Part shown: positions 56,755 to 64,000 of the stretch, in pieces | How positions within the stretch are numbered: the stretch's first letter is position 1 | Layout: every line of letters begins with the position of its first letter | NCBI RefSeq assembly: GCF_028128765.1 | Contig: NZ_LBJG01000027.1 | Coordinates: 348,878-412,877, forward strand | DNA from: Bradyrhizobium sp. CCBAU 51627 | GTDB taxonomy: Bacteria; Pseudomonadota; Alphaproteobacteria; Rhizobiales; Xanthobacteraceae | Direction of reading: 5' to 3' | Length of the DNA: 64,000 bases | Position numbers and translations under genes: made by a program | The notes under the pieces: generated by a model | What the model was told of the DNA's origin: nothing | Seen by the model: only the letters and a program-made list of their open reading frames with translations | Databases searched by the model: none

Positions 56755-57456
56755 TCAGGCGGCCCTTTCCAGATGCGCGGTGAGGCCGGCGAACAGGCCG
56801 CGGCCGTCGGTGCAGCCCATGATGTCTTCGACGTGATTCTCGGGATGCGGCATCATCCCGAGCACGTTGCCCTTGTCGTTGACGATGCCGGCGATGGAAT
56901 GCGCCGCGCCGTTGATGTTGCTGGCATCGTCGACCACGCCGTCGGCCGAGCAGTAGCGATAGAGCACCCGCCCCTCGCCTTCGAGCCGCTTGATGGTCTC
57001 TTCATCAGCTTCGTAATTGCCCTCGCCATGCGCAACCGGCACGCGGATCACCTGGCCGGCATTGTAGCCGCGCGTGAACGGCGAGTCGGAGCGCTCGACA
57101 CGCAGGTGCACGTCCTTGCAGATGAACTTCAGCCGCGCATTGCGCATCAGAACGCCCGGCAAGAGGCCGGACTCGCAGAGGATCTGAAAGCCGTTGCAGA
57201 CGCCGAGCACGAGGCCGCCCTTCGCCGCATAATCGCGCACCGCATCCATGACAGGCGCCCGCGCCGCGATCGCACCACAGCGCAAATAATCGCCGTAGGA
57301 GAAACCGCCGGGTACGACCACGAGGTCGGTGCCGGCGGGCAATGACGGTTCGGCGTGCCAGACCATCGCCGGCTCGTGGCCCGAGATCAGCTTCAATGCC
57401 CGCGCCATGTCGCGCTCGCGGTTGATTCCGGGAAAGACGAGGACGGCGGCTTTCAT
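56755..57456 (-). CDS. purQ: Phosphoribosylformylglycinamidine synthase, glutaminase subunit PurQ
   Basis: A 233-residue class I amidotransferase. The ATG giving MKAAVLVFPGINRERDMARA was chosen; the longer frame upstream is not protein-like. The triad is the Cys in LVLGVCNGFQILCESGLLPG, His and Glu in MMPHPENHVEDIMG. GGFSYGDYLRCGAIAA is the conserved oxyanion loop. It supplies ammonia to PurL. The gene stands alone on the minus strand, with corA divergent and a thioesterase gene convergent. Confidence 0.95.
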   Translation of the reverse strand: MKAAVLVFPGINRERDMARALKLISGHEPAMVWHAEPSLPAGTDLVVVPGGFSYGDYLRCGAIAARAPVMDAVRDYAAKGGLVLGVCNGFQILCESGLLPGVLMRNARLKFICKDVHLRVERSDSPFTRGYNAGQVIRVPVAHGEGNYEADEETIKRLEGEGRVLYRYCSADGVVDDASNINGAAHSIAGIVNDKGNVLGMMPHPENHVEDIMGCTDGRGLFAGLTAHLERAA

Positions 57457-57614
57457 GCTTCGGGTTCCGACAATGGCTGGAATCGGGCTGGCCCGCGGGC
57501 CAATTCGCGAGGAGACATAGCCATTTGACGGGGATTTTACCAGTGCTAGCCTTGCCTGATGGCCTTGTACACAGGCCATAGCCAGAGCACCTCTGCCCCA
57601 GGATCTTGCCCGGG

Positions 57615-58640
57615 ATGGAAGCCATGAATGTCCCGTCGCGGCCCATATCTCCTGCCGAACCCGTGTCCACCGAGGGCGTCGTCGCTGCCGGCGCCTATGT
57701 CGACGGCCGGCGCGTCGCCAATATCGCCATCAGCGAGGCCTCGAGCTGGCGGGCCAAGCCGGGCCATGTGGTCTGGATCGGCCTGCACGAACCCGACACG
57801 GCGCTGCTCGGCGCGGTGCAGAAGCAATTCGACCTGCACGATCTCGCCATCGAGGACGCCGATCACGCCCACCAACGGCCGAAGATCGAACAATATGGCG
57901 AGGCCCTGTTCATCGTGGCGCGCACGGCGCAGCTGATCGAGGGACGGATCGCCTTTGGCGAGACGCACATCTTCGTCGGCGAAGGCTATCTCGTGACCGT
58001 CCGCCACGGCGCCTCGACATCCTACACCGCCGTGCGCGAGCGCTGCGAAAGCTGCCCGCGTGCGCTCGCGCGCGGCGAGGACTACATCCTCTATGCGATC
58101 CTCGATTTCATCGTCGACAACTACTCTCCGGTGCTCGAGAGCATTCACGACGAGATCGAGGGCATCGAGGACGACGTGCTCTCGAAGCCGATCAGCAAGG
58201 CGCAGATCGAGCGACTGTACATGCTGCGCCGCGACCTCCTGCGGCTGCGCAACGCGATCGGGCCTTTGGTCGAAGTGTGCCGCCGGCTGGAGCATGATGA
58301 GCTGTCGATGGTGCGGCCGACCATGCAGCCGCTGTTCCGCGACGTCACCGACCACGTCCGCAACATCCAGGAACGGATCGATTCCATGCGCGAGGTGCTG
58401 GCCTTCGCCTTCGAGGCGAGCCTTTTGGTCGGCCAGGCGCAGGAGACGGCGGTGTCGAAGAAGCTCGCTTCGTGGCTTGCGATCCTCGCCGTCCCGACCG
58501 CCGTTGCCGGCATCTACGGGATGAATTTCAAGTACATCCCCGAGCTGCAATGGGAATACAGCTACTTCGTCGTGATGGGACTTATGGCGCTTGCGTGCGC
58601 AGGTCTGTACCGGCGCTTCCGTCGCCTGGGGTGGCTCTAA
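57615..58640 (+). CDS. CorA-like magnesium/cobalt transporter
   Basis: A protein of about 341 residues; starts at 57615 or 57624 are both possible. The C-terminal end carries two spans with the CorA signature: WLAILAVPTAVAGIYGMNFK (GMN motif) then WEYSYFVVMGLMALACAGLY. The N-terminal cytosolic domain is of the alternative CorA (ZntB-like) type, with IEDADHAHQRPKIEQYGEAL. CorA forms a homopentameric Mg2+ channel. The gene lies between purQ and purS on the opposite strand, and the C-terminal sequence RRFRRLGWL is basic. Confidence 0.92.
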   Translation: MEAMNVPSRPISPAEPVSTEGVVAAGAYVDGRRVANIAISEASSWRAKPGHVVWIGLHEPDTALLGAVQKQFDLHDLAIEDADHAHQRPKIEQYGEALFIVARTAQLIEGRIAFGETHIFVGEGYLVTVRHGASTSYTAVRERCESCPRALARGEDYILYAILDFIVDNYSPVLESIHDEIEGIEDDVLSKPISKAQIERLYMLRRDLLRLRNAIGPLVEVCRRLEHDELSMVRPTMQPLFRDVTDHVRNIQERIDSMREVLAFAFEASLLVGQAQETAVSKKLASWLAILAVPTAVAGIYGMNFKYIPELQWEYSYFVVMGLMALACAGLYRRFRRLGWL

Positions 58641-58641
58641 A

Positions 58642-58671
58642 GCGCGATGAGATGAATCGTCATCGCGCCTT
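58642..58671. repeat. Short palindrome between corA and purS (class D)
   Basis: AGCGCGATGA-gatgaatcg-TCATCGCGCC forms a strong hairpin and matches the palindrome at 20688. It sits between two convergent genes, one base after the corA stop, and could serve as a two-way terminator. Confidence 0.65.
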
Positions 58672-58912
58672 AAGCTTTCATCTCGATCGCATAATTCTCG
58701 ATCACGGTGTTCGCCAGCAGCTTGTCGGCCGCGTCCTTCAGCGCGGCTTCGGCCTTGGCCCTGTCGGCGCCGGCGAGCTCGATGTCGAACACCTTGCCCT
58801 GGCGCACGCTGGCGACGCCGTCGACGCCGAGCGACTTCAGCGCGCCTTCGATGGCCTTTCCCTGCGGATCGAGGATACCGGTCTTCAGGGTAACGGTGAC
58901 ACGTGCCTTCAC
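58670..58912 (-). CDS. purS: Phosphoribosylformylglycinamidine synthase subunit PurS
   Basis: An 80-residue PurS. Residues KARVTVTLKTGILDPQGKAI and EGALKSLGVDGVASVRQGKV are the typical first half, and KAEAALKDAADKLLANTVIE the second. PurS links PurL and PurQ in the FGAM synthase complex. It follows purC by 13 bases on the minus strand, so the two are co-transcribed. Confidence 0.95.
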   Translation of the reverse strand: MKARVTVTLKTGILDPQGKAIEGALKSLGVDGVASVRQGKVFDIELAGADRAKAEAALKDAADKLLANTVIENYAIEMKA

Positions 58913-58925
58913 GTCATCTTCCTCT

Positions 58926-59693
58926 TCAGCTTTTCACCAGCACGGGACCCGTGCCCTGCGGACGCTCGTTCTCCATGAGGATGCCGAGGCGCTTTGCGAC
59001 TTCGGTATAGGCTTCGAGCAAGCCGCCGAGGTCGCGGCGGAAACGGTCCTTGTCGAGCTTCTCGTTCGACTTGATGTCCCACAGACGGCAGCTGTCCGGC
59101 GAAATCTCGTCGGCGACGATGATGCGCATCATCTCGTTCTCGAACAGCCGGCCGCACTCCATCTTGAAGTCGACGAGGCGGATGCCGATGCCGAGGAAGA
59201 GGCCGGTGAGGAAATCGTTGACGCGGATGGCGAGCGCCATGATGTCGTCGATCTCCTGGGGCGTGGCCCAGCCAAACGCGGTGATGTGCTCTTCCGACAC
59301 CATGGGGTCGTTGAGCTGGTCGTTCTTGTAGTAGAATTCGATGATCGAACGGGGCAGCTGCGTGCCCTCCTCGATGCCGAGGCGCTGCGACAGCGAGCCG
59401 GCGGCAACGTTGCGCACCACTACCTCGAGCGGCACGATCTCGACCTCGCGAATCAACTGCTCGCGCATGTTGAGGCGGCGGATGAAGTGGGTCGGCACCC
59501 CGATGTCGTTGAGGTGCTGAAACAGGTACTCCGAGATCCGGTTGTTGAGGACACCTTTGCCCTCGATCACCTGATGCTTTTTGGCATTGAACGCGGTGGC
59601 GTCGTCCTTGAAGTGCTGGATCAGGGTACCGGGCTCGGGACCTTCATACAGAACCTTTGCCTTGCCTTCGTAAATGCGACGCCGACGGCTCAT
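58926..59693 (-). CDS. purC: Phosphoribosylaminoimidazole-succinocarboxamide synthase
   Basis: A 255-residue SAICAR synthase. The start MSRRRRIYEGKAKVLYEGPE was preferred, being the usual rhizobial N terminus; an ATG ten codons earlier exists. It has DDATAFNAKKHQVIEGKGVL, the signature LEVVVRNVAAGSLSQRLGIE and IRLVDFKMECGRLFENEMMR, and the ATP site IIVADEISPDSCRLWD. It joins CAIR and Asp in purine synthesis. It is the first gene of the purC-purS pair and is divergent from the DUF1476 gene. Confidence 0.96.
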   Translation of the reverse strand: MSRRRRIYEGKAKVLYEGPEPGTLIQHFKDDATAFNAKKHQVIEGKGVLNNRISEYLFQHLNDIGVPTHFIRRLNMREQLIREVEIVPLEVVVRNVAAGSLSQRLGIEEGTQLPRSIIEFYYKNDQLNDPMVSEEHITAFGWATPQEIDDIMALAIRVNDFLTGLFLGIGIRLVDFKMECGRLFENEMMRIIVADEISPDSCRLWDIKSNEKLDKDRFRRDLGGLLEAYTEVAKRLGILMENERPQGTGPVLVKS

Positions 59694-60024
59694 TGGGATG
59701 TACCGTGTTTTGTTGAAATCCATGTATTTGGTGTGCTCCGGTTACCAGGTTACGACCCACAGCGGAGCTGCCGTGAACGGTTTGGAACCGCTCCGATCCC
59801 AGGGGAAAACCTGAGGAAACAGAACGGGAACCAAGCCTTTAGGCAACCTATCCGATTGGCTGTCCCAGCACAATCGATCCGGCCCATCCGACGCTGACTT
59901 ATACCGCCTTGCCTGCGGCTTTACGGCTCGTTGTTTCGCCGATTGTGCCCTCTATGTAGGCATGCGCGGGGGCCCTCGCAACGAGGTCCGCCACGTCCGT
60001 TCAGCCGAAGGAATTGGAAGACGC
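59694..60024. other. Divergent intergenic region between purC and the DUF1476 gene
   Basis: The 331-base region must hold two promoters. AACGGTTTGGAACCGCTCCG around 59774-59793 has the inverted pair CGGTT/AACCG, and GCCTTGCCTGCGGC (59910s) is a short direct/inverted piece. I see no reading frame or RNA gene. Whether purine control (PurR-like) acts here cannot be judged from sequence. Confidence 0.45.
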
Positions 60025-60348
60025 ATGAGCGAATTCGACAAGCGCGAAGAAGGCTTTGAGAAGAAATTTGCCCTCGACGAGGAGCAGAAATTCAGGGCTG
60101 AGGCCCGCCGCAATCGGCTGCTGGGGCTGTGGGCGGCCGAAAAGCTCGGAATCTCGGGCGAAGCCGCCGCCGCCTATGCCAAGGAGGTGGTCGCGGCCGA
60201 TTTCGAGGAGGCCGGCGACGGCGACGTTCTTCGCAAGATCATGGCCGATTTCGCCGCTGGGAACCTGGCCATCACCGAACAGGCGATTCGCGCCAAGATG
60301 AGCGAGCTGATTGCGGTCGCGGCCGCCGAGGTGAAGGCCGGAAAGTAA
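60025..60348 (+). CDS. DUF1476 protein (F1Fo-ATPase inhibitor zeta subunit family)
   Basis: A 107-residue helical protein. The ATG gives MSEFDKREEGFEKKFALDEE, matching the family start. It continues QKFRAEARRNRLLGLWAAEK and AAAAYAKEVVAADFEEAGDG. In Paracoccus denitrificans the DUF1476 protein is the zeta subunit, which inhibits F1-ATPase through its N-terminal region; whether this copy inhibits is not known, since in other alphaproteobacteria the effect is weaker. There is no membrane segment. purB starts 95 bases downstream on the same strand. Confidence 0.9.
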   Translation: MSEFDKREEGFEKKFALDEEQKFRAEARRNRLLGLWAAEKLGISGEAAAAYAKEVVAADFEEAGDGDVLRKIMADFAAGNLAITEQAIRAKMSELIAVAAAEVKAGK

Positions 60349-60442
60349 GCTTAACAGCGAGCGTCGGACGGCCATGAAACGCCCGCCCGCCGCTCGCCCT
60401 CCCGGGCTTGCAGCCGGCCCCCAGCGGTGCCAAATGGGCGGC

Positions 60443-61873
60443 ATGTCACAGGATCACATTTCCAACGTCCTCGCCCAACGCTATGCCTCGCCTGCCATGC
60501 GCGCCATCTGGAGCGGCGAAGGCAAGGTTCGCCTCGAACGCGACTACTGGATCGCCGTGCTGAAAGGCCAACGCGACCTCGGTATCCCGGTGCCCGATGG
60601 CGTGATCGAAGCCTATGAGCGCGTGAAGGACCAGGTCGACCTCGACTCCATCATGCGGCGCGAGCGCATCACCCGCCACGACGTCAAGGCGCGGATCGAG
60701 GAGTTCTGTGAACTCGCCGGTCATGAGCACCTGCACAAGGGCATGACCAGCCGCGACCTCACCGAGAACGTGGAGCAGCTCCAGGTCTATCGCGGGCTGC
60801 AGCTGATCGAGACCAAGAGCATCGCCGCGCTCATTCGCTTTGCCAGGCACGCAAAGCAGTTTCGCGACATGCCGTTCACGGCGCGCACCCACAACGTCGC
60901 CGCGCAGGTTACGACGCTCGGCAAGCGTATCGCCATGTTCGGCGAGGAGATGCTGGTCTCGCATCAGAGCCTCGTCAACGTGCTCGACACCTATCCCGCG
61001 CGCGGCCTGAAGGGCGCGGTCGGCACCAGGCTCGACCAGATCACCCTGTTCAACGGCGATGCCGGCAAGGCGCGCGCGCTTGAAAAGCAAATTCTCAAGC
61101 ACCTCGGCCTGCCCAGGAGCTTTGATGCGGTCGGCCAGGTCTATCCGCGCAGCCTCGACTTCCGCGCCGTCAGCGTGCTGACCGAGCTTGCCAGCGGTCC
61201 CGGCAATTTCGCCAAGACGCTGCGATTGATGGCGGGCCATGAGCTCGCCAGCGAAGGCTTTGCCAAGGGCCAGGTCGGCTCCTCCGCGATGCCGCACAAG
61301 ATGAACAGCCGCTCCTGCGAGCGCATCAACGGCCTGCATGTCGTGTTGAAAGGCTATCTTGCGATGGCCGCTGGGCTTGCCGGCGATCAGTGGAACGAGG
61401 GCGATGTCTCCTGCTCGGTCGTCCGCCGCGTGATGCTGCCCGATGCTTTCCTCGCCATGGACGGTTTGCTCGAGACCCTGCTCTCCGTGCTCGACCAGAT
61501 GGAAATATTCGACGCCGTCGTCGCAACCGAGCTCAACCGCTATCTGCCGTTCCTGCTGACCACCACGGTCATGATGGAGGCCGTGAAGAAGGGCTCGGGG
61601 CGCGAAGGCGCGCATGAGGCGATCAAGGAGCACGCGGTCGCAGCCATCAGAGATTTGCGCACCGGCAAAATCGTGCAGAACGATCTGCTGAAGCGTCTCG
61701 CCGCTGATCAGCGCCTCGGCCTCAGCGAAGCCGAGCTCCAACGCGTGCTCGATCACGGCCGCGCCAATTCCGGCGATGCCGGCGCCCAGGTCGATTATTT
61801 CGCCCAGCAGGTGGACGCGCTCGCAAAGGCAAAGCCTGAAGCGGCCAAGTACACGCCTGGAGCGATTCTCTGA
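60443..61873 (+). CDS. purB: Adenylosuccinate lyase
   Basis: A 476-residue lyase of the fumarase superfamily. The ATG gives MSQDHISNVLAQRYASPAMR; the longer frame upstream is Pro/Arg-rich and unlikely. Conserved parts are AGHEHLHKGMTSRDLTENVE, FTARTHNVAAQVTTLGKRI, and the signature KGQVGSSAMPHKMNSRSCER (catalytic Ser loop). It acts twice in purine synthesis, on SAICAR and on adenylosuccinate. It lies on the plus strand, away from the minus-strand pur genes, and converges on cynS with a palindromic repeat between them. Confidence 0.96.
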   Translation: MSQDHISNVLAQRYASPAMRAIWSGEGKVRLERDYWIAVLKGQRDLGIPVPDGVIEAYERVKDQVDLDSIMRRERITRHDVKARIEEFCELAGHEHLHKGMTSRDLTENVEQLQVYRGLQLIETKSIAALIRFARHAKQFRDMPFTARTHNVAAQVTTLGKRIAMFGEEMLVSHQSLVNVLDTYPARGLKGAVGTRLDQITLFNGDAGKARALEKQILKHLGLPRSFDAVGQVYPRSLDFRAVSVLTELASGPGNFAKTLRLMAGHELASEGFAKGQVGSSAMPHKMNSRSCERINGLHVVLKGYLAMAAGLAGDQWNEGDVSCSVVRRVMLPDAFLAMDGLLETLLSVLDQMEIFDAVVATELNRYLPFLLTTTVMMEAVKKGSGREGAHEAIKEHAVAAIRDLRTGKIVQNDLLKRLAADQRLGLSEAELQRVLDHGRANSGDAGAQVDYFAQQVDALAKAKPEAAKYTPGAIL

Positions 61874-61884
61874 CAGGTCTGACC

Positions 61885-61966
61885 GTCATTGCGGGGAGCG
61901 TGGCGACGAAGCAATCCAGACTTCCATTCGCAGCAAGATGGATTGCTTCGCTTCGCTCGCAATGAC
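61885..61966. repeat. Palindromic repeat between purB and cynS (class C)
   Basis: GTCATTGCGGGGAGCG and CGAAGCAATCCAGA at the left pair with TGGATTGCTTCG and CGCTCGCAATGAC at the right. The whole unit is a long hairpin of the same family as at 10414 and 53791. It lies between two convergent genes. Confidence 0.78.
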
Positions 61967-61975
61967 GAAAGGACC

Positions 61976-62458
61976 TCAGCCTTCTTTGAAGCCATACTCC
62001 GGCACATTGCCGCTGGCGCCGTAATATTTGTACGGCAGGAATTTGCCCGACATGGTGATCTTGACGCGGTCGCCCTTCGGGTTCGGCAGACGTTCCATCA
62101 CCATGTCGAAGTCGATCGCCGACATGATGCCGTCGCCGTATTCCTCCTCGATCAACGCTTTCCACGCCGGACCGTTGACCATGACCAGCTCGTAGAAGCG
62201 ATAGATCAGGGGATCGGTCGGCGGCATCGGCATGCCGCGCATCGGCGTCTCGTTCAGCATCGCAACTTCCGCCTTCGACAGGCCGAACAGCTCGCCGGCG
62301 TTCGCGGCCTGCGGCTTGGTCAATTTCATCTGACCGAGGATCGCGCCTGTGATCAGCACCTCGGAGTAGCCACCGATCTTCTCGCAGATATATTTCCAGC
62401 TCCAGCCCTTCTCGCGTTTGATGTCGAGCAGCTTCTCGGTGAGGTCTTCGCGTTTCAT
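61976..62458 (-). CDS. cynS: Cyanate hydratase (cyanase)
   Basis: A 160-residue cyanase. The HTH-like N-domain has LDIKREKGWSWKYICEKIGG; the catalytic C-domain has PLIYRFYELVMVNGPAWKAL and EEYGDGIMSAIDFDM. Arg 87, Glu 90 and Ser 113 keep the spacing (+3, +26) of the known catalytic Arg96, Glu99 and Ser122 in E. coli cyanase. It converts cyanate and bicarbonate to ammonia and CO2, which supports nitrogen use and detoxification. No cynR, cynT or cyanate transporter gene is adjacent. Confidence 0.95.
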   Translation of the reverse strand: MKREDLTEKLLDIKREKGWSWKYICEKIGGYSEVLITGAILGQMKLTKPQAANAGELFGLSKAEVAMLNETPMRGMPMPPTDPLIYRFYELVMVNGPAWKALIEEEYGDGIMSAIDFDMVMERLPNPKGDRVKITMSGKFLPYKYYGASGNVPEYGFKEG

Positions 62459-62533
62459 GTCAGGATCTCCCTTGGTCAGGCGTGTGATAGGCCTGCCGCT
62501 TTGGGAGGCACGAAACGTGCCAATAAATGAGGC

Positions 62534-62940
62534 TTATCGCTTCAGAGTATCCGTGAACCGCCCGATCGCCTCGAGCACCGGCCGCTGATCACCGGCAAAG
62601 AACCAGTGATCATGGCCGTCGAGCTCGAAGAACTCGGCGCCGGGGATCCGGCTCGCCACGTCGCGACGCGGCGCGGCTGGTCGACTGCGAACTTGACGCA
62701 AGCCGGCCCGCACTCGGATGCACCAAACAGCACGATATGGCGCGACTGCGCCGCCTGCAGCACGGTGCCGATATCCTCCGCGGTGACGTCGATGTCAGGG
62801 GCTGAGCCGACACGGTCGGACAGTCCGATGCCGCGGCGATCGAACACGATCAGGCGCCCGAGCTTCATCAGTGACGCCAGGAACGTACGGCTCGCGGGAT
62901 GCTCCCATGCGCGCTCCACATGCGAAACAATCCCGATGAA
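62534..62940 (-). pseudogene. Alpha/beta hydrolase remnant with internal deletion and frameshift
   Basis: On the minus strand, 62940 to 62665 reads FIGIVSHVERAWEHPASRTF, GRLIVFDRRGIGLSDRV and HIVLFGASECGPACVKFAVD, the N-terminal part of an alpha/beta hydrolase as in cyclase-linked hydrolases, where the Ser of FGASECGP sits in the elbow. From 62660 to 62534 another frame reads RIPGAEFFELDGHDHWFFAG and ends FTDTLKR, its C-terminal end with the catalytic His. The middle (about 100 residues) is missing and the frames differ, so the gene is dead. Confidence 0.7.
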
Positions 62941-63106
62941 CCTGCCGCTTCTCAAGAACCACGCCGTCCTCGGCGTCTTTGTCGGCGCTTGGGCGGAGAA
63001 GTTTTCCGCCGAGGCCGCGCTCCATGACGAAGCCGGAAAGTTGCTCGCGGTGGCGAAGACGACCTGGATCGCGGTCGACCGCGACGTGCAGCTAGGGCGC
63101 GGATAA
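62927..63106 (+). pseudogene. Chimeric fragment: quinone oxidoreductase-like end joined to a thioesterase-like end
   Basis: The plus-strand frame reads IPMNLPLLKNHAVLGVFVGA then WAEKF (to about 63004), which resembles the C-terminal part of NADPH:quinone oxidoreductases. It continues AALHDEAGKLLAVAKTTWIA and VDRDVQLGRG, which resembles the last strands of a hotdog thioesterase. Neither gene is complete and no start fits. This looks like two truncated genes joined by deletion. The resemblance is by eye and rests on short stretches. Confidence 0.45.
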
Positions 63107-63150
63107 CGGTTTCGTAGGTCTCGCAGGGTAGGCAAAGGCGCGCAGCGCCG

Positions 63151-64000
63151 TCACGCGGCAGGGATCGGCTGGGCCAGCGCCGATATCGAAGTCGCCGCAG
63201 GCGGATCGACGATGAGTGTACCACCATGACCATCGCTGGATGCAACAAAGGTCGATGCAAGATAATTGCCGAGCAGCGCAATGTTCGCAGCGTGAATGCC
63301 GTCGGTCACATGAAGCGTTCCACCAGCGCTCGTGCCCGAGAAGGCCGGCGTCTGAATTGTTGCAAAGTTGATATCGGCAAAATCGATTGTGTCTTGCCCC
63401 GTCATGCCGGCCACCGTGCCCGCGAAACTTCCTGAATTGTCCAGCTTCAGCGTGCCGGTTGATCCAAAGAACGTCACCTGGCGGGAATACGCCGATCCGA
63501 GTTCGAGAGTCGTGCCCGCATTGACGATGGCCGGGCTGCTGCCAGTGGCGGACAAGGCCTGCCAGTTGCTCCAGTTCGTCCCATCGAAGGCACGGACCCA
63601 GAGATGATCGGTGCCGCTGCCGGCGACGTAGTTGGTATTGGCCAGTTGCGCGGCACTGACCCTGATCTCGGTATTGGCGACCTGCGCCACGCCGTTCAGA
63701 GTGAAGCGGCCATAGGTGTCGGAATCCCAGAACGAATACGCCGTCAGCGCAGAGCCATCGGGATCGCTCGCGGAGAACAAGTTCGCTGCCGCGATAGTCT
63801 GGCCAGACGCCGTGTTCAGGTTGGCCGCGGTCACCACGGGGGCCGTCGGACCCGCCGTGAACGCTTGCCAGGTGCTCCAGGACGAGCCGTCGAAGGCGCG
63901 AACATAGAGATGATCGGTGCCGCTGCCCGCGATGTAGCTGGTCTGCGCCAGCTGTGCCGCCGTAATGACGATCTCGGTGTTGGCGGCCTGGGTCACGCCG
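63151..64000 (-). CDS. C-terminal part of a large repetitive surface/secreted protein (start outside window)
   Basis: The minus-strand frame is open through the right edge, so only about 282 C-terminal residues are seen. Two tandem repeats of about 95 residues contain YIAGSGTDHLYVRAFDGSSW and YVAGSGTDHLWVRAFDGTNW, with ANTEI(V/R)(I/V)(T/S)AAQLA before them, a pattern of extracellular cadherin-like or hemolysin-type adhesins. A beta-rich C-terminal domain follows, with TLKLDNSGSFAGTVAGMTGQ and DTIDFADINF, a glycan- or RTX-like beta-roll unit seen in type I-secreted proteins. The last residues TSISALAQPIPAA lack charges, as type I signals often do. Function: likely surface adhesion. Confidence 0.8.
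   Translation of the reverse strand, partial: GVTQAANTEIVITAAQLAQTSYIAGSGTDHLYVRAFDGSSWSTWQAFTAGPTAPVVTAANLNTASGQTIAAANLFSASDPDGSALTAYSFWDSDTYGRFTLNGVAQVANTEIRVSAAQLANTNYVAGSGTDHLWVRAFDGTNWSNWQALSATGSSPAIVNAGTTLELGSAYSRQVTFFGSTGTLKLDNSGSFAGTVAGMTGQDTIDFADINFATIQTPAFSGTSAGGTLHVTDGIHAANIALLGNYLASTFVASSDGHGGTLIVDPPAATSISALAQPIPAA

Overview
The window looks like a chromosomal segment of a Bradyrhizobium-type alphaproteobacterium (order Hyphomicrobiales). This rests on uniformly high GC, the type of housekeeping proteins (ribosomal protein S4, the PurC/PurS/PurQ/PurL/PurB set, a DUF1476 protein, BolA and monothiol glutaredoxin), abundant ABC and two-component systems, and dispersed palindromic repeats of the kind common in Bradyrhizobium intergenic DNA. 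No rRNA, tRNA, CRISPR array, insertion sequence or prophage was recognised. Most of the window is ordinary core or shell genome.

Layout. 1-1 kb: 3' end of a CHAD-domain gene and a small secreted DUF4189 protein. 1.1-8 kb (minus strand): a molybdenum-hydroxylase (cox-like) island with coxG-, coxS-, coxM-, coxD- and coxE-like genes, two XdhC/CoxI-type maturation genes and a molybdopterin-binding/nucleotidyltransferase fusion, but no catalytic large subunit. 8.1-10.9 kb: pcaB-pcaD-pcaC of the protocatechuate branch. 12-17.2 kb: a complete branched-chain amino-acid ABC transporter, livHMGF plus binding protein. 17.2-20.7 kb: a divergent single-domain response regulator and a large hybrid histidine kinase. 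20.8-24.5 kb: P1 peptidase, KTSC protein, EF-hand protein, ribulose-phosphate epimerase and two small proteins.

24.5-28.9 kb (minus strand): a pseudo-operon with a TolQ/MotA-type channel, a single-span protein with a large periplasmic domain, a two-span membrane protein, a metallophosphoesterase and a Ser/Thr kinase-universal stress protein fusion. This is the best candidate here for a little-described system. 29-31.1 kb: a NarX/NarL-type two-component pair. 31.2-38.9 kb: a small protein, a TetR regulator with a 33-aa ORF and tandem palindromes upstream, an M20 amidohydrolase, an acyl-CoA synthetase, an orphan SecD-like periplasmic domain protein, a membrane protein with a cyclic-nucleotide-binding fold, and a glutathione transferase. 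39-43.8 kb: murI, a HpcH/HpaI aldolase, an E2-like acyltransferase homologue, rpsD and a threonine aldolase.

43.8-47.3 kb (minus): tandem serine hydrolases, a macro-domain protein and monothiol glutaredoxin. 47.5-49.8 kb: egtB-egtD for ergothioneine. 49.8-53.8 kb: LtrA-like protein, BolA, DUF427, a hydrolase remnant, DUF1328 and an acyltransferase. 53.8-61.9 kb: purL, purQ, purS, purC (minus) and purB (plus), interleaved with a thioesterase, corA and a DUF1476 gene. 62-64 kb: cyanase, a short stretch of decayed gene fragments on both strands, and the C-terminal end of a repetitive, probably secreted surface protein that runs off the right edge.
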